A stretch of 53,698 bases of DNA from Nitrospira sp. (lineage in GTDB: Bacteria > Nitrospirota > Nitrospiria > Nitrospirales > Nitrospiraceae): contig SWDN01000011.1 of assembly GCA_005116775.1 (NCBI GenBank), forward strand, positions 232,483 through 286,180. Direction: 5' to 3'. The notes beneath the pieces were generated by a model, which saw only the letters and a program-made list of their open reading frames with translations, searched no databases and was not told the DNA's origin. Made by a program: the position numbers and the translations under genes. Below are positions 1-8,079 of the stretch, in pieces; the stretch's first letter is position 1, and each line of letters begins with the position of its first letter.

Positions 1-1478
1 CTCACCAACATTACGACAACTTCTCGGAACGGTTCGCCCCGTTCCCGGCTCGCGTGGCCCTGCTCTCTCGCTTTCAATCACCGAAGGAAGCCAAGGCCAT
101 TCTCAAAGAGGTCGCGGCAGGGAGCATCGACGTGGTGATCGGGACACACCGGCTCGTCCAGAAGGATGTGGTGTTCCACAATCTTGGTCTCGTGATCATC
201 GATGAAGAACAGTGGTTCGGCGTCAAACACAAGGAACGGTTGAAGCAACTCCGCACCCAGGTCGATGTCTTGACTCTCACGGCCACCCCCATTCCACGCA
301 CCCTGCAAATGGCCATGGCAAGCGTGCGCGATCTCTCCATTATCGAGACTCCCCCGGCAGGCCGCTTGTCCATTCGCACGCAGGTCGTCCGGTCGAACGA
401 CAAGCTGATTCGAGATGCGATCTTGCGCGAGCTGGGGCGAGGCGGGCAGGTCTACTTCGTCCATAATCGTGTCGAAACGATGGAAAAGACAGGCGCGTGG
501 CTCCACCAACTGGTGCCTGATGCGCGCATTGTCATGGCCCATGGGCAGATGAACGCCAAACCGCTCGAAGCCGTGATGCTGAAGTTCTTTCGCCGTGAAG
601 CAGACGTGCTGATCGCCTCGGCCATTATCCAATCAGGTATCGATGTGCCCCATGCAAACACGATCTTCATCAATCGCGCCGATATGTTCGGACTCGCGCA
701 GCTCTACCAATTGCGCGGGCGAGTCGGGCGAAGCGGCGACCAGGCCTACGCCTACTTCCTGATACCGGATGAAGGACGGTTGAGCGACGATGCACAGAAG
801 CGCCTCACGGCCATTCAGCAATTTACCGAGCTGGGGGCCGGCTTCCGCATCGCTGCGGCGGACATGGAAATCCGTGGCGCCGGCAACCTTCTCGGCAAAC
901 AGCAATCGGGGCACATTGCCGCCATCGGACTCGATCTCTACATGCAGATGGTCGAGCAGGCTGTCCAGCGCCTCAAAGGACAGGTGGTGGAAGAGGAGCC
1001 GGACCCCACCCTTCGGCTCAACGTCTCCGCCTTTATTCCAGACGACTACGTCGCCGACCCCCACCAACGTCTCTCGTATTACAAACGGCTTTCGTCCTGC
1101 GCACAAGTCGGAGACCTCGCCCTCCTTCATGGCGAAATGCAAGATCGGTATGGGCTGGCCCCGGACTCCGTCGAGCGGCTGTTCGAAGTCATGCAGGTAC
1201 GGCTCCATGCCAAGGCGTTGCGTCTGGATTCGATCGAACTGAAGGCGCATTCCGTCGTCGTCGCGCTCGGCGCTAAGAGTCGGGTCTCGAGCCAAGCGAT
1301 TCACCAGATGATGGACCGATACAAGAAGCGGGTGTGTTTCCTGTCTCCACTTTCGTTCGAGCTGCAGATACCGCATCAGGAGTGGCCCTCAATTTTTCGA
1401 GAACTCACCGCAACCTTGCAAAGCCTGGGAGGCTGTGATACCAACACCACGATGCCCCCGCATCCATCTCGGTCATAA
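1..1478 (+). CDS. mfd: Transcription-repair coupling factor Mfd, C-terminal part (5' cut by window edge)
   Basis: Mfd is the ATP-driven DNA translocase that removes stalled RNA polymerase and recruits UvrA. The reading frame is already open at base 3, so this is the last 491 residues of a protein that is normally about 1100-1150 long. The first visible GTG (base 54) is an internal valine. Superfamily 2 helicase motifs run in order: DEEQ (motif II, in IIDEEQWFGVKHKERL), TATPIPRTL (III), IIQSGIDVPHANTI (V) and QLRGRVGRSG (VI). The C-terminal TRCF domain follows, with QRLSYYKRL. One oddity is Trp after DEEQ, where Arg is usual. The stop is TAA. A parvulin lipoprotein gene follows within 15 bases, so the two may be cotranscribed. 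Confidence 0.97.
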   Translation, partial: HQHYDNFSERFAPFPARVALLSRFQSPKEAKAILKEVAAGSIDVVIGTHRLVQKDVVFHNLGLVIIDEEQWFGVKHKERLKQLRTQVDVLTLTATPIPRTLQMAMASVRDLSIIETPPAGRLSIRTQVVRSNDKLIRDAILRELGRGGQVYFVHNRVETMEKTGAWLHQLVPDARIVMAHGQMNAKPLEAVMLKFFRREADVLIASAIIQSGIDVPHANTIFINRADMFGLAQLYQLRGRVGRSGDQAYAYFLIPDEGRLSDDAQKRLTAIQQFTELGAGFRIAAADMEIRGAGNLLGKQQSGHIAAIGLDLYMQMVEQAVQRLKGQVVEEEPDPTLRLNVSAFIPDDYVADPHQRLSYYKRLSSCAQVGDLALLHGEMQDRYGLAPDSVERLFEVMQVRLHAKALRLDSIELKAHSVVVALGAKSRVSSQAIHQMMDRYKKRVCFLSPLSFELQIPHQEWPSIFRELTATLQSLGGCDTNTTMPPHPSRS

Positions 1479-1491
1479 GGTCCATACGTCC

Positions 1492-2391
1492 ATGACTCGA
1501 TCATCGAACCGAATGATGAAAACCACTGTGAGCCGCCTCTTCACTCTGCTCGCCGTCGCCATCGGCGGCGCGTGCTTCTTGCTCGCCGGCTGTGGACCAC
1601 CGCCCGAAGAAGGCGTGCTCGCCCTCGTCAATGGCCGACAGATCACACAGACCGAATTCGACGCTCGTTGGGGAGAGCTGGCCGAAGCCACCAGATTGCG
1701 ATACCAGAAAGAAGGGGGGAAGCGCGTCTTCCTCGACGAACTCATTACCAAAGAACTGCTCATGCAGGAAGCACGCAAGCTAGGCCTCGACCAGAGCGAT
1801 GCCATCCGCGATCGAGCGCAGCGCTACAAAGAGCAGCTGATTCTCGACGAACTCCTCAAGGACCGGATCAAGGCCAAGGTCGAGCTCACGAGCGAGGAAT
1901 TGGGCGCCTTCTACGAGCAGCATGCGAACGAACTCCTCACGCCGTTGAAAGTACGAGTGTCGCAGATGCTGCTGCCCAATATTTCAGCCGCGAAGGATCT
2001 CGAACACCAAGTCAACCAGGGAGGAAGCTTCGCCAAGTTTGCGCAGCGCTATTCCATCGACGGAAAAACGAAAGCGAACGGCGGCGATCTCGGCCCCTAC
2101 CGCAAGGAGTTGGTCGTCCCCGAAGTCGATGCCGTCATTCATACCCTCAAGCCAGGATTTATCAGTGCGCCGATCAAGACAGACGCCGGCTATTACCTGG
2201 TCATGGTTGCGCCGCTCGACAAGGAAATTATTGAGGCCGACGTGTCGGTTCGGGAACGGCTCCGACAGGAATTGCTCAACGAGAAACGCCGAAAGCGTTT
2301 CGACGGCGTCATCGCCGACATCCGCGGGAAGGCGATCATCCGCCTCGCCGACGCCTCCCGCTATATTACCGACGATGTTGGGGCGCGCTGA
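1492..2391 (+). CDS. PpiC/SurA-type parvulin peptidyl-prolyl isomerase lipoprotein
   Basis: Predicted periplasmic, membrane-anchored folding helper of about 299 residues. The N-terminus has a basic start, a hydrophobic stretch and a lipobox (LLAGC), so it should be a lipoprotein. A SurA-N-like helical region follows, beginning VLALVNGRQITQTEFDAR. A parvulin domain lies around residues 150-250, with the typical FAKFAQRYSIDGKTKANGGDLG segment split across two strands. I prefer the ATG at 1492, which lies just after the mfd stop. The ATGs at 1513 and 1516 would also keep the signal, and a longer GTG start at 1435 overlaps mfd and spoils the signal peptide. No strong ribosome-binding site is visible. 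The next gene is a second parvulin, a tandem pair that suggests joint work on outer-membrane protein folding. Confidence 0.9.
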   Translation: MTRSSNRMMKTTVSRLFTLLAVAIGGACFLLAGCGPPPEEGVLALVNGRQITQTEFDARWGELAEATRLRYQKEGGKRVFLDELITKELLMQEARKLGLDQSDAIRDRAQRYKEQLILDELLKDRIKAKVELTSEELGAFYEQHANELLTPLKVRVSQMLLPNISAAKDLEHQVNQGGSFAKFAQRYSIDGKTKANGGDLGPYRKELVVPEVDAVIHTLKPGFISAPIKTDAGYYLVMVAPLDKEIIEADVSVRERLRQELLNEKRRKRFDGVIADIRGKAIIRLADASRYITDDVGAR

Positions 2392-2509
2392 GTCGTCGCC
2401 GGTCGAATTTGCCCGCAAAGACTCCTCAAATCCCGTGTAATTCGTGTACAATCCGTCGAACCTATGCCGAGACAGGCGGCTCCTTCAGCGCGTGTCACGC
2501 CTTCTATCT

Positions 2510-3538
2510 ATGAATACGATCCATCCGTTCATCACAATGGCATCACAGTGGCTGCGACACATGGTCTTCGTCTCGATCGGGCTGATCGCGCCGGTGTCCC
2601 TTCTTTCCGCTGCGCACGTCGAAGATGGGATCGTCGCGATCGTCAACTCGGACCTCATCATGCTGTCAGAAATCGACCGGGAGCTAGCCCCGGAACGGGA
2701 ACGGATTCAGAAAGAGCAACGCGGTGACGCGCTTGCGCGACGGCTCAAGACAGCGGAGTACATGGCGCTGACCTCGATGATCGAGCGAAAGTTACAACTC
2801 CAGGAAGCAAAAGTGCGCGGCATCGCGGTCACCGATGAGGAGGTCCAGCAAACGATTCGGCAGATGAAGCAACAGGGGAAAGCGGTCGACGAGACGAACC
2901 CGGCAGACATGAAAAACGCCCGAGAACAGCTGACACTGTTTCGGATCGTCGACCGCGAGGTGCGGAGTGCGGTCATGGTCGCAGACTCCGACATGAAACG
3001 ATATTTTCAGGAACACCAGGACCGGTTTGCGCTCTCGGAGGAATACACGCTGAGCCAGATTCTTATCAAGCCGCGATCACCGGACGATACGGCCGATGCA
3101 AGAGAGAAAGTTCGTGAAGTTGTCGCGCGGCTTAAGCAGGGGGAACCCTTCGGAGATGTAGCGCTACGCTTTTCCGACGGCCCGAACGCCTCACAAGGCG
3201 GATACCTGGGTTTAGTGCGTCAGGGAGAGCTCTTGCCGGAGATCGAACGCACGACCGCCACTCTGGTGCCGGGCGGTATCTCAGATGTGGTCCAGACCTC
3301 TGAAGGCTTTCACATCGTACGCCTGGAGGATAAGAAGCCCAAGCAGTTCCGCCCCTACGAGCAAGTCCGTAACGAAATCCAGCGTCTCGTGTTTCAACAG
3401 AAAAGCGAAGATACCTTCCAAGGATGGCTGGCGAACCTCAAAAACAAGGCCTACATCGAGATCAAGTTCGAATCCGCTCTTTCAGGACCGCCCACAATCG
3501 CTCCCGCCCCTCGCCCGTCACAGACGAGTAAGGAATAG
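2510..3538 (+). CDS. surA: SurA-like periplasmic chaperone/parvulin peptidyl-prolyl isomerase
   Basis: SurA-like proteins escort unfolded outer-membrane proteins through the periplasm. From the ATG at 2510 the protein has 342 residues. It has a signal peptide ending near LLSAAHVEDG, then the SurA N-terminal segment (IVAIVNSDLIMLSEIDRE), a helical core, and one parvulin domain (EYTLSQILIKPR, ALRFSDGPNASQGGYLG, EGFHIVRLEDK). E. coli SurA has two parvulin domains, so this is the shorter single-domain form. The frame is open from a GTG at 2444, but the signal peptide favours 2510, or the ATG at 2537. The proline-rich tail (about 25 residues) is read antisense through the last 77 bases of ysxC. 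The orthology call rests on domain order only. Confidence 0.88.
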   Translation: MNTIHPFITMASQWLRHMVFVSIGLIAPVSLLSAAHVEDGIVAIVNSDLIMLSEIDRELAPERERIQKEQRGDALARRLKTAEYMALTSMIERKLQLQEAKVRGIAVTDEEVQQTIRQMKQQGKAVDETNPADMKNAREQLTLFRIVDREVRSAVMVADSDMKRYFQEHQDRFALSEEYTLSQILIKPRSPDDTADAREKVREVVARLKQGEPFGDVALRFSDGPNASQGGYLGLVRQGELLPEIERTTATLVPGGISDVVQTSEGFHIVRLEDKKPKQFRPYEQVRNEIQRLVFQQKSEDTFQGWLANLKNKAYIEIKFESALSGPPTIAPAPRPSQTSKE

Positions 3539-4064
3539 CCCCCTCACCCTCTGCCAATCCCAACCCTTCTCGCAGCCGACGAAGCGCGCCGATGCGCTCG
3601 CTCATTTTCAGCTTGTCCACTTTTGTCGCGACTACGACGGGAGGTCGCCCGACGGACGAGAGCCATGCGATCGTCTGCCTGTCTTGCTCGCTCAGCACAC
3701 GGCTTTCGACCAACACCACCACGGCGCGCAGCTGTTCACTGCCGTCGAGATACTGCTCGATCAATGGAGCCCACTGAGCCCGCAGTGTTTTCGACACTTT
3801 TGCGTAGCCATATCCCGGTAAGTCCACCACGACGAAACGCGCCAATCCAGGATCGTCGCTGGTGACCCGAAAGAGATTGACCAAACGAGTCTTTCCCGGT
3901 GTACGGCTCACCTTGGCCAAACCCTTGCGTTGCAAGAGAGAGTTGATGAGAGAGGACTTTCCGACATTCGACCGCCCGATGAAGGCGACTTCCGGAAGGT
4001 CGCTTTTCAGAAACTGCTCTGGTCCCGCGCAACTTCTGATAAACTCCGCAGTAAGGATTCTCAT
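3462..4064 (-). CDS. ysxC: Ribosome biogenesis GTPase YsxC/EngB
   Basis: YsxC/EngB is a TrmE-Era-Septin-like GTPase needed for late 50S subunit assembly. About 200 residues, the normal family size. Visible G motifs are G1 GRSNVGKS, the G2 region around RTPGKT, G3 DLPGYG and G4 TKVDKL. G4 usually reads TKxDK, so it is intact. I chose the ATG at 4064 because family members begin like MRILTAEF. An upstream ATG at 4097 would add 11 residues. The gene is divergent from mtgA and convergent with the surA-like gene, overlapping its 3' end by 77 bases, so both 3' ends are double-coding. Confidence 0.95.
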   Translation of the reverse strand: MRILTAEFIRSCAGPEQFLKSDLPEVAFIGRSNVGKSSLINSLLQRKGLAKVSRTPGKTRLVNLFRVTSDDPGLARFVVVDLPGYGYAKVSKTLRAQWAPLIEQYLDGSEQLRAVVVLVESRVLSEQDRQTIAWLSSVGRPPVVVATKVDKLKMSERIGALRRLREGLGLAEGEGAIPYSSVTGEGRERLWAVLKERIRT

Positions 4065-4145
4065 GCGATACCACCCAGGCCCACTCACATCACTCATTAA
4101 GGCATTGACAGAGACGCTCGCCGCCTCTGTGATACGCAGCCTCTG

Positions 4146-4991
4146 ATGCGGAAGTCAACCGCACGATCCAGATCCCGCGTGAAGGCCTTCCTCATTATCA
4201 GCCTTCTCCTGCCAATTGGAGCAGTCCTCTTCTTCTGGTTACTTAAGATGCCCGATGTCTCGGCCTTACGCACGACCAATCCAACTGCGACGGCCCTGAT
4301 GGAGGCGCGAGGAGCTCAGGCCAAGGACAAGGGCCGCACCATCGAACGCCATTGGACATGGGTGCCGCTCTCACGGATCTCTCCCTACCTCCGTCAGGCG
4401 GTCGTGGAGGGGGAAGATGCGTCGTTCTTCACCCACGAAGGATTCGATTGGGAAGGGATCAAGGACGCGGCTCTCTATAACCTCGAAGCGGGCAAACTCA
4501 AGCGCGGGGGAAGCACCATCACTCAACAACTGGCAAAAAATCTCTATCTATCATCTGAGCGCTCCCTGCTCCGAAAGGCGCGGGAAGCGCTGATTACACG
4601 TTCTCTCGAACAGCATCTCACGAAGGAACGGATTCTCGAACTGTATCTCAATGTCGCCGAGTGGGGGCAGGGCGTCTACGGCGCTGAAGCCGCAGCCCGC
4701 CATCACTTCAAGAAGTCTTCGCGCAACCTGACGGCCGACGAGGCCTCATGGCTGGCAGCTGTCTTGCCGGCGCCACGGCGATACGACCCAATACGAAAAA
4801 CGACCTTCCTGGCCCGCCGCCACAACCGAATTCTCAATCAGATTATGCGGGGATCTCCTCAGCTGGAGCCAGCGCCAAAGCCGGAGTCGGATTCAGAACC
4901 AGACGCAGAACCAGATTCAGACCAACCTTCGACAGAGCCCCAAGGCCAAGAGCAGGCGGAAAGCTACAACGAGTCGCCGACCTCACGATAG
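4146..4991 (+). CDS. mtgA: Monofunctional biosynthetic peptidoglycan transglycosylase MtgA
   Basis: MtgA polymerises lipid II into glycan strands at the outer face of the inner membrane. 281 residues: a short basic N-terminus, one membrane anchor (about residues 13-33), then a GT51 domain. Signature motifs are VEGEDASFFTHEGFDWEGI, with the catalytic Glu in EGEDASFF, RGGSTITQQLAKNLYL, and ERILELYLNVAEWGQGVYG. The C-terminal 45 residues are a low-complexity tail rich in Pro, Glu, Asp and Ser, which is not part of the GT51 fold. No strong ribosome-binding site is seen. The last 28 bases overlap the convergent VOC gene. Confidence 0.95.
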   Translation: MRKSTARSRSRVKAFLIISLLLPIGAVLFFWLLKMPDVSALRTTNPTATALMEARGAQAKDKGRTIERHWTWVPLSRISPYLRQAVVEGEDASFFTHEGFDWEGIKDAALYNLEAGKLKRGGSTITQQLAKNLYLSSERSLLRKAREALITRSLEQHLTKERILELYLNVAEWGQGVYGAEAAARHHFKKSSRNLTADEASWLAAVLPAPRRYDPIRKTTFLARRHNRILNQIMRGSPQLEPAPKPESDSEPDAEPDSDQPSTEPQGQEQAESYNESPTSR

Positions 4992-5395
4992 TCTCGCTCG
5001 CCGAAGATAGCCGACTCGTGCGTGTAATGCTTGAACTCGAGCAGATTTCTGGAGGGATCTTCGAGAAAAAACGTGTGGTGCTCGATCCTGGTACCGGGGA
5101 ATCGGACTCGGGGCTGTTGGTAGAAGGACAATGCCTTCGCTTGGGCCCGCTCCAAAAACTGCTGCCACGATTCTTTCGACAAAAAAGTCAGACCGAAATG
5201 GTGAGGATAAATGCCTTGTTGCTGCGGCAAGGGTTCCGACGTCAGGTGGGCCACGAGTTGATGCCCTGCGAGTCCAAATGTCACAGCATGGTTCGACTCC
5301 CGGCCCAATGTACAACCGAGTCCATCGACATAGAAACGTTTCGCCGACGCCACATCGTGTGTGGGAAAAGCCAGGTGAAAGAGCGTGTCCTTCAT
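4964..5395 (-). CDS. VOC (glyoxalase/bleomycin resistance/dioxygenase) family protein
   Basis: 143 residues from the ATG at 5395, which has a good ribosome-binding site (AAGGAG, seven bases upstream). VOC proteins are small metal-dependent enzymes or binding proteins. Here the pattern LFHLAFPTHD, HHFGLTF and ED-P-RNLLEF supplies the usual His/His/Glu metal positions. The sequence resembles members annotated as glyoxalase-like proteins, but the substrate cannot be told. The start codon overlaps the stop of the isoaspartyl peptidase gene as ATGA, which suggests translational coupling. The 3' end overlaps mtgA by 28 bases on the other strand. Confidence 0.88.
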   Translation of the reverse strand: MKDTLFHLAFPTHDVASAKRFYVDGLGCTLGRESNHAVTFGLAGHQLVAHLTSEPLPQQQGIYPHHFGLTFLSKESWQQFLERAQAKALSFYQQPRVRFPGTRIEHHTFFLEDPSRNLLEFKHYTHESAIFGERDYREVGDSL

Positions 5396-6324
5396 GGAAA
5401 TTCTCCTTGAATGATCGGTTGGCCAGTCCCGTTCCACCAGCCCGCAGCCATATGAGACGTCACATGGCCAGTCCCGTTCCACCAGCCCGCAGCCATATGA
5501 GGCGTCACATGCCTGATGGCAAATCGCCCATCCGGCGAAAGGACTATGGCTCCGGCCGTTCCATGGATCCGAGACGTGAGTATGCGTAATACCTGTCGTG
5601 CGGCAACTGCGGGGCTTTTCCCCATCGCGAGACGATCGCAGATACTTTTGGCGATGACAAGGCGGATGATCCCTTCCCCGATGCCCGTCATCGAGACAGC
5701 CCCACTGTGATTGTCTGCATAGACTCCACTGCCGATGAGCGGGGTGTCGCCGACCCGCCCAGGCAACATCGATTCGATTCCACCGGTCGAGGCCCCTGCC
5801 GCCACTGTTCCGGACCGATCTAAGGCAACAGCACCGACGGTCCCATGCCGTTTTGTTCTGGAGCGTTTCTGCTTAGCGAGAATCCGGCCGTAGGAGAGGC
5901 GGCGTGGTGTGCCGGTGATACGATGCCGATCGAGTGTGAAGTGCCGCGCAAATTTTCCGGCGAACGGTCCGACCAACAGAACATGGTCTGTCTCTTCCAT
6001 AACCAGGCGGGCTACCGTAATCGGATGTGCGATTCCTTCGATCGACGCGACAGCTCCTGCTTTGAGTTGAGCTCCTTCCATGATCGCGGCATCCATACGC
6101 TGCACCCCGTCCAGCTGGCGATTCGCTCCTCGCCCCGCATTGAATAGTCCCGATTGTTCCAGAAGATTGATCGTACATTCTACAGCAGCGAGAGCAGGAT
6201 CTCCTTGAGCGAGAATACCGTAGCCCGCCACGAGCGCATCGGCCAGGCAAGCGGACTGCGCCGGCGTCACACGCCTGAAACCGGCGCCTCCATGGGCAAG
6301 AATGAGTGGACGGCGACTGGTCAA
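5392..6324 (-). CDS. Isoaspartyl peptidase/L-asparaginase (plant-type, Ntn hydrolase)
   Basis: 310 residues. These enzymes are made as precursors that cleave themselves before a catalytic Thr, and they hydrolyse isoaspartyl peptides or asparagine. Visible features are the N-terminal LILAHGGAG, FNAGRGANRQLDG with MDAAIMEG, the cleavage/active Thr in RHGTVGAVALD, and the substrate loop GDTPLIGSGVYAD. The start appears to be TTG at 6324, overlapping the previous stop as TTGA. No internal Met would keep the N-terminal strand. The far C-terminus contains a 45-base tandem duplication, which repeats a 15-residue block with HMAAGWWNGTGHV. The gene sits in a tight minus-strand trio with an unknown protein upstream and a VOC protein downstream. 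Confidence 0.93.
   Translation of the reverse strand: MTSRRPLILAHGGAGFRRVTPAQSACLADALVAGYGILAQGDPALAAVECTINLLEQSGLFNAGRGANRQLDGVQRMDAAIMEGAQLKAGAVASIEGIAHPITVARLVMEETDHVLLVGPFAGKFARHFTLDRHRITGTPRRLSYGRILAKQKRSRTKRHGTVGAVALDRSGTVAAGASTGGIESMLPGRVGDTPLIGSGVYADNHSGAVSMTGIGEGIIRLVIAKSICDRLAMGKSPAVAARQVLRILTSRIHGTAGAIVLSPDGRFAIRHVTPHMAAGWWNGTGHVTSHMAAGWWNGTGQPIIQGEFP
5421..5510. repeat. 45-base in-frame tandem duplication inside the isoaspartyl peptidase gene
   Basis: Two adjacent 45-base copies, 5421-5465 and 5466-5510, differ at a single position (gagacg against ggcg in the matching place). Because 45 is a multiple of three, the peptidase frame is kept and the protein simply gains a second copy of a Trp-Trp-containing block at its C-terminus. 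This looks like a recent slippage or recombination duplication. Confidence 0.95.
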
Positions 6325-6887
6325 TTGAGGAGAAGTTTCCGAGCCTTCCGATACGTCGGGTCTTTCATGCGATCCAAATCAGACCGCACGAACCCCAAGC
6401 CGGCGACGCAGAGCTCGAAATTGTCGGAGAGTTTTCTGAACAGAGGAGGTTCCTCCGGTGACGGACTATCAGCCATTCGCGCGACAATGCCATAGGAGCG
6501 CTTTCCCGTCTTCATATAGTCCACGAGAAAGTCCTTGTGATAGATCAATCCCGACGTCTTGAGTCTGCGCAAGTATTCCGGAAACAGTCCCGCCATGAAA
6601 AGCGTGAAATCGCCGATATGTCGATGCACATCGCGTTCACGATCCATCGACTCTGCCTGGAGCAATACTTCCGATTCAAACAAGAGGTCTACCACCGTAT
6701 CGACTGGCTGATCATCCTGATTTCTAATTTTATAGAGGTTGTCGGTGTGGGAAAAATCCACGAGCAGGTTGGAGACATAGTCGGTGACGTTGGGGTCTGG
6801 CCACCCAAGATGTTCCGTGAAACTCTTCTCGGTGAGGGCGCCGAACAGCTGACGGAGCGGGTGCTGTGGCGGAACTTGAGTTCCCAT
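6321..6887 (-). CDS. Conserved-looking protein of unknown function
   Basis: About 188 residues, with no motif I recognise. It is soluble, with no signal peptide or membrane segment, acidic to neutral and probably mostly helical. It has an aromatic-rich central part (IGDFTLFMAGLFPEYLRRL) and a Lys/Arg-rich C-terminus (DPTYRKARKLLL). The frame extends to a GTG at 6893, but the ATG at 6887 has a better ribosome-binding site (GAGAGG, five bases upstream). It is first in a minus-strand trio, and its stop overlaps the start of the isoaspartyl peptidase as TTGA. A -10-like TATACT on the minus strand (about 6924-6929) and a 12-base palindrome (6948-6959) lie upstream. Confidence 0.75.
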   Translation of the reverse strand: MGTQVPPQHPLRQLFGALTEKSFTEHLGWPDPNVTDYVSNLLVDFSHTDNLYKIRNQDDQPVDTVVDLLFESEVLLQAESMDRERDVHRHIGDFTLFMAGLFPEYLRRLKTSGLIYHKDFLVDYMKTGKRSYGIVARMADSPSPEEPPLFRKLSDNFELCVAGLGFVRSDLDRMKDPTYRKARKLLLN

Positions 6888-7011
6888 ATCCACCTCTCAC
6901 ACATTCCACACGCGCACGTACTCAGTATAGCAGACGATAATTGCCGTGACGATATCGTCCCTATGACCGTTCTATCGGTCTTCATCGGACAGACTTGAGT
7001 CTGGACCAGAA

Positions 7012-7461
7012 CTAGCGTGTGCCGCGGCTATCGAGGACAAACGTCACTGGTCCGTCGTTCAGCAATTCGACCTGCATATGGGCCGCAAAGATTCCGGTTT
7101 CCACATGAGTGCCCAGGTCTCGTAGCCCTGCCGCAACCTGCCCATATAGCCGATTTGCCTCGTCCGGGGATGCCGCCTCGTCGAAGCTTGGGCGACGGCC
7201 ATTTGCCGTCCTGCCCAATAGGGTAAACTGCGAAACCAGCAAGACCGATCCTCCGATGTCCACCAACGAGCGGTTCATTTTCCCCTGCTCATCGGAAAAA
7301 ATTCTGAGCGTGCGGACTTTTTCAACGACATACTGTCCGTCAGTCTCCCCATCCCCCTTTGCCACACCCAGCAAGACGAGGAGACCGAAGTCGATCTGCC
7401 CCACGGTCTGGCCCTCAACCTGAACCGAAGCTTTCGTCACCCGCTGAATCACGGCCTTCAT
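7012..7461 (-). CDS. dtd: D-aminoacyl-tRNA deacylase Dtd
   Basis: Dtd removes D-amino acids, and glycine mischarged on tRNA-Ala, from tRNA. 149 residues, full length for the family. It starts [13 protein letters not shown], carries the SQFTL active-site motif, and ends with the NxGPVT-type motif ([11 protein letters not shown]), whose Gly-cis-Pro pair sets substrate chirality. The ATG at 7461 lies three bases after the ogt stop. The order murJ-ogt-dtd on one strand with almost no spacing suggests an operon. Confidence 0.97.
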   Translation of the reverse strand: MKAVIQRVTKASVQVEGQTVGQIDFGLLVLLGVAKGDGETDGQYVVEKVRTLRIFSDEQGKMNRSLVDIGGSVLLVSQFTLLGRTANGRRPSFDEAASPDEANRLYGQVAAGLRDLGTHVETGIFAAHMQVELLNDGPVTFVLDSRGTR

Positions 7462-7464
7462 CGG

Positions 7465-8076
7465 TTACGATTGTTTCCCACGAAGCGTCTGCAAGGTTCC
7501 TTCAAGAGTGAGCAGTTTTCGTTTAGCGGGCAGACCGCATGAAAATCCGCCCAGCGACATATCGTGCGCCACAATGCGGTGGCAAGGAATCACGATCGGC
7601 ATCGGATTCGCCCCCACGGCATTGCCGACAGCACGGGCATACTGACGACCTCCAACTCGGGCAGCCACCCATTGATAGGACCGAAGCCGGCTATAGGGAA
7701 TGCGCAGAAGGGTCCGCCAGACCTTCTGTCGAAAACCTGTCCCACGTGAAAGATCCAGCGGAAGATCAAAGGACCGTCGGGTCCCCGACAAATAATCGAT
7801 CAGTTGCGCCCGCGCCTCGCACAATCGTGGAGAAATTCGGCCCTTCTGCCGCTGGGCTAAGGGGAGTCCCAATTCTGATAGCACAGCCTGCCGCGAAGCC
7901 TGCGGCAACACCACTGCGTCAATCCCCTTCGCCGTTTCTGACACACCCATCCAGCCCCAGGGTGTACGGAAGACACAGACGCTTAGACGTGAGGGGGCAG
8001 AGGTCCCTCGACGTAGCTCGGGATGGTGAGCTTGTCGAACCGTGAGGGGTGAGGGTGAAAACTGACGCTTGCCCAT
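7465..8076 (-). CDS. ogt: Methylated-DNA--protein-cysteine S-methyltransferase
   Basis: Suicide repair protein that moves the alkyl group from O6-methylguanine to its own cysteine. The active site PCHRIV is present. The helix-turn-helix region (GTGFRQKVWRTLLRIPY, then YQWVAARVG) and the N-terminal ribonuclease-like domain (RLSVCVFRTPWGWMGVS) are recognisable. The first 30 or so residues are unlike the family: they are translated from an imperfect palindrome that resembles dispersed repeats (8008-8038). The annotated ATG at 8076 may therefore be a secondary start. The gene lies three bases from murJ upstream and three from dtd downstream. Confidence 0.92.
   Translation of the reverse strand: MGKRQFSPSPLTVRQAHHPELRRGTSAPSRLSVCVFRTPWGWMGVSETAKGIDAVVLPQASRQAVLSELGLPLAQRQKGRISPRLCEARAQLIDYLSGTRRSFDLPLDLSRGTGFRQKVWRTLLRIPYSRLRSYQWVAARVGGRQYARAVGNAVGANPMPIVIPCHRIVAHDMSLGGFSCGLPAKRKLLTLEGTLQTLRGKQS
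8008..8038. repeat. REP-like imperfect palindrome at the 5' end of ogt
   Basis: The arms TCGAC...GCTC and GAGC...GTCGA pair around a short loop. The minus strand reads as a core of TTCGACAAGCTC followed by GAGCTACGTCGA. This resembles a dispersed repeat type I recall from many environmental bacterial genomes. It lies inside the open frame of ogt and supplies about ten codons there. No second copy was seen in this window, so the repeat status rests on recall. Confidence 0.6.
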
Positions 8077-8079
8077 TGT

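Noticed and set aside
633-1376. 247-codon minus-strand frame inside mfd
   Set aside because: The sense strand has clear Mfd helicase motifs; the antisense frame is a G+C-related shadow.
5284-5297. Sequence like a tRNA T-arm (GGTTCGACTCCC)
   Set aside because: It is within the VOC coding sequence, and no acceptor stem or anticodon arm can be built around it.
5421-5510. Possible CRISPR-like array
   Set aside because: Only two copies, directly adjacent with no spacer, and in frame within a protein gene.
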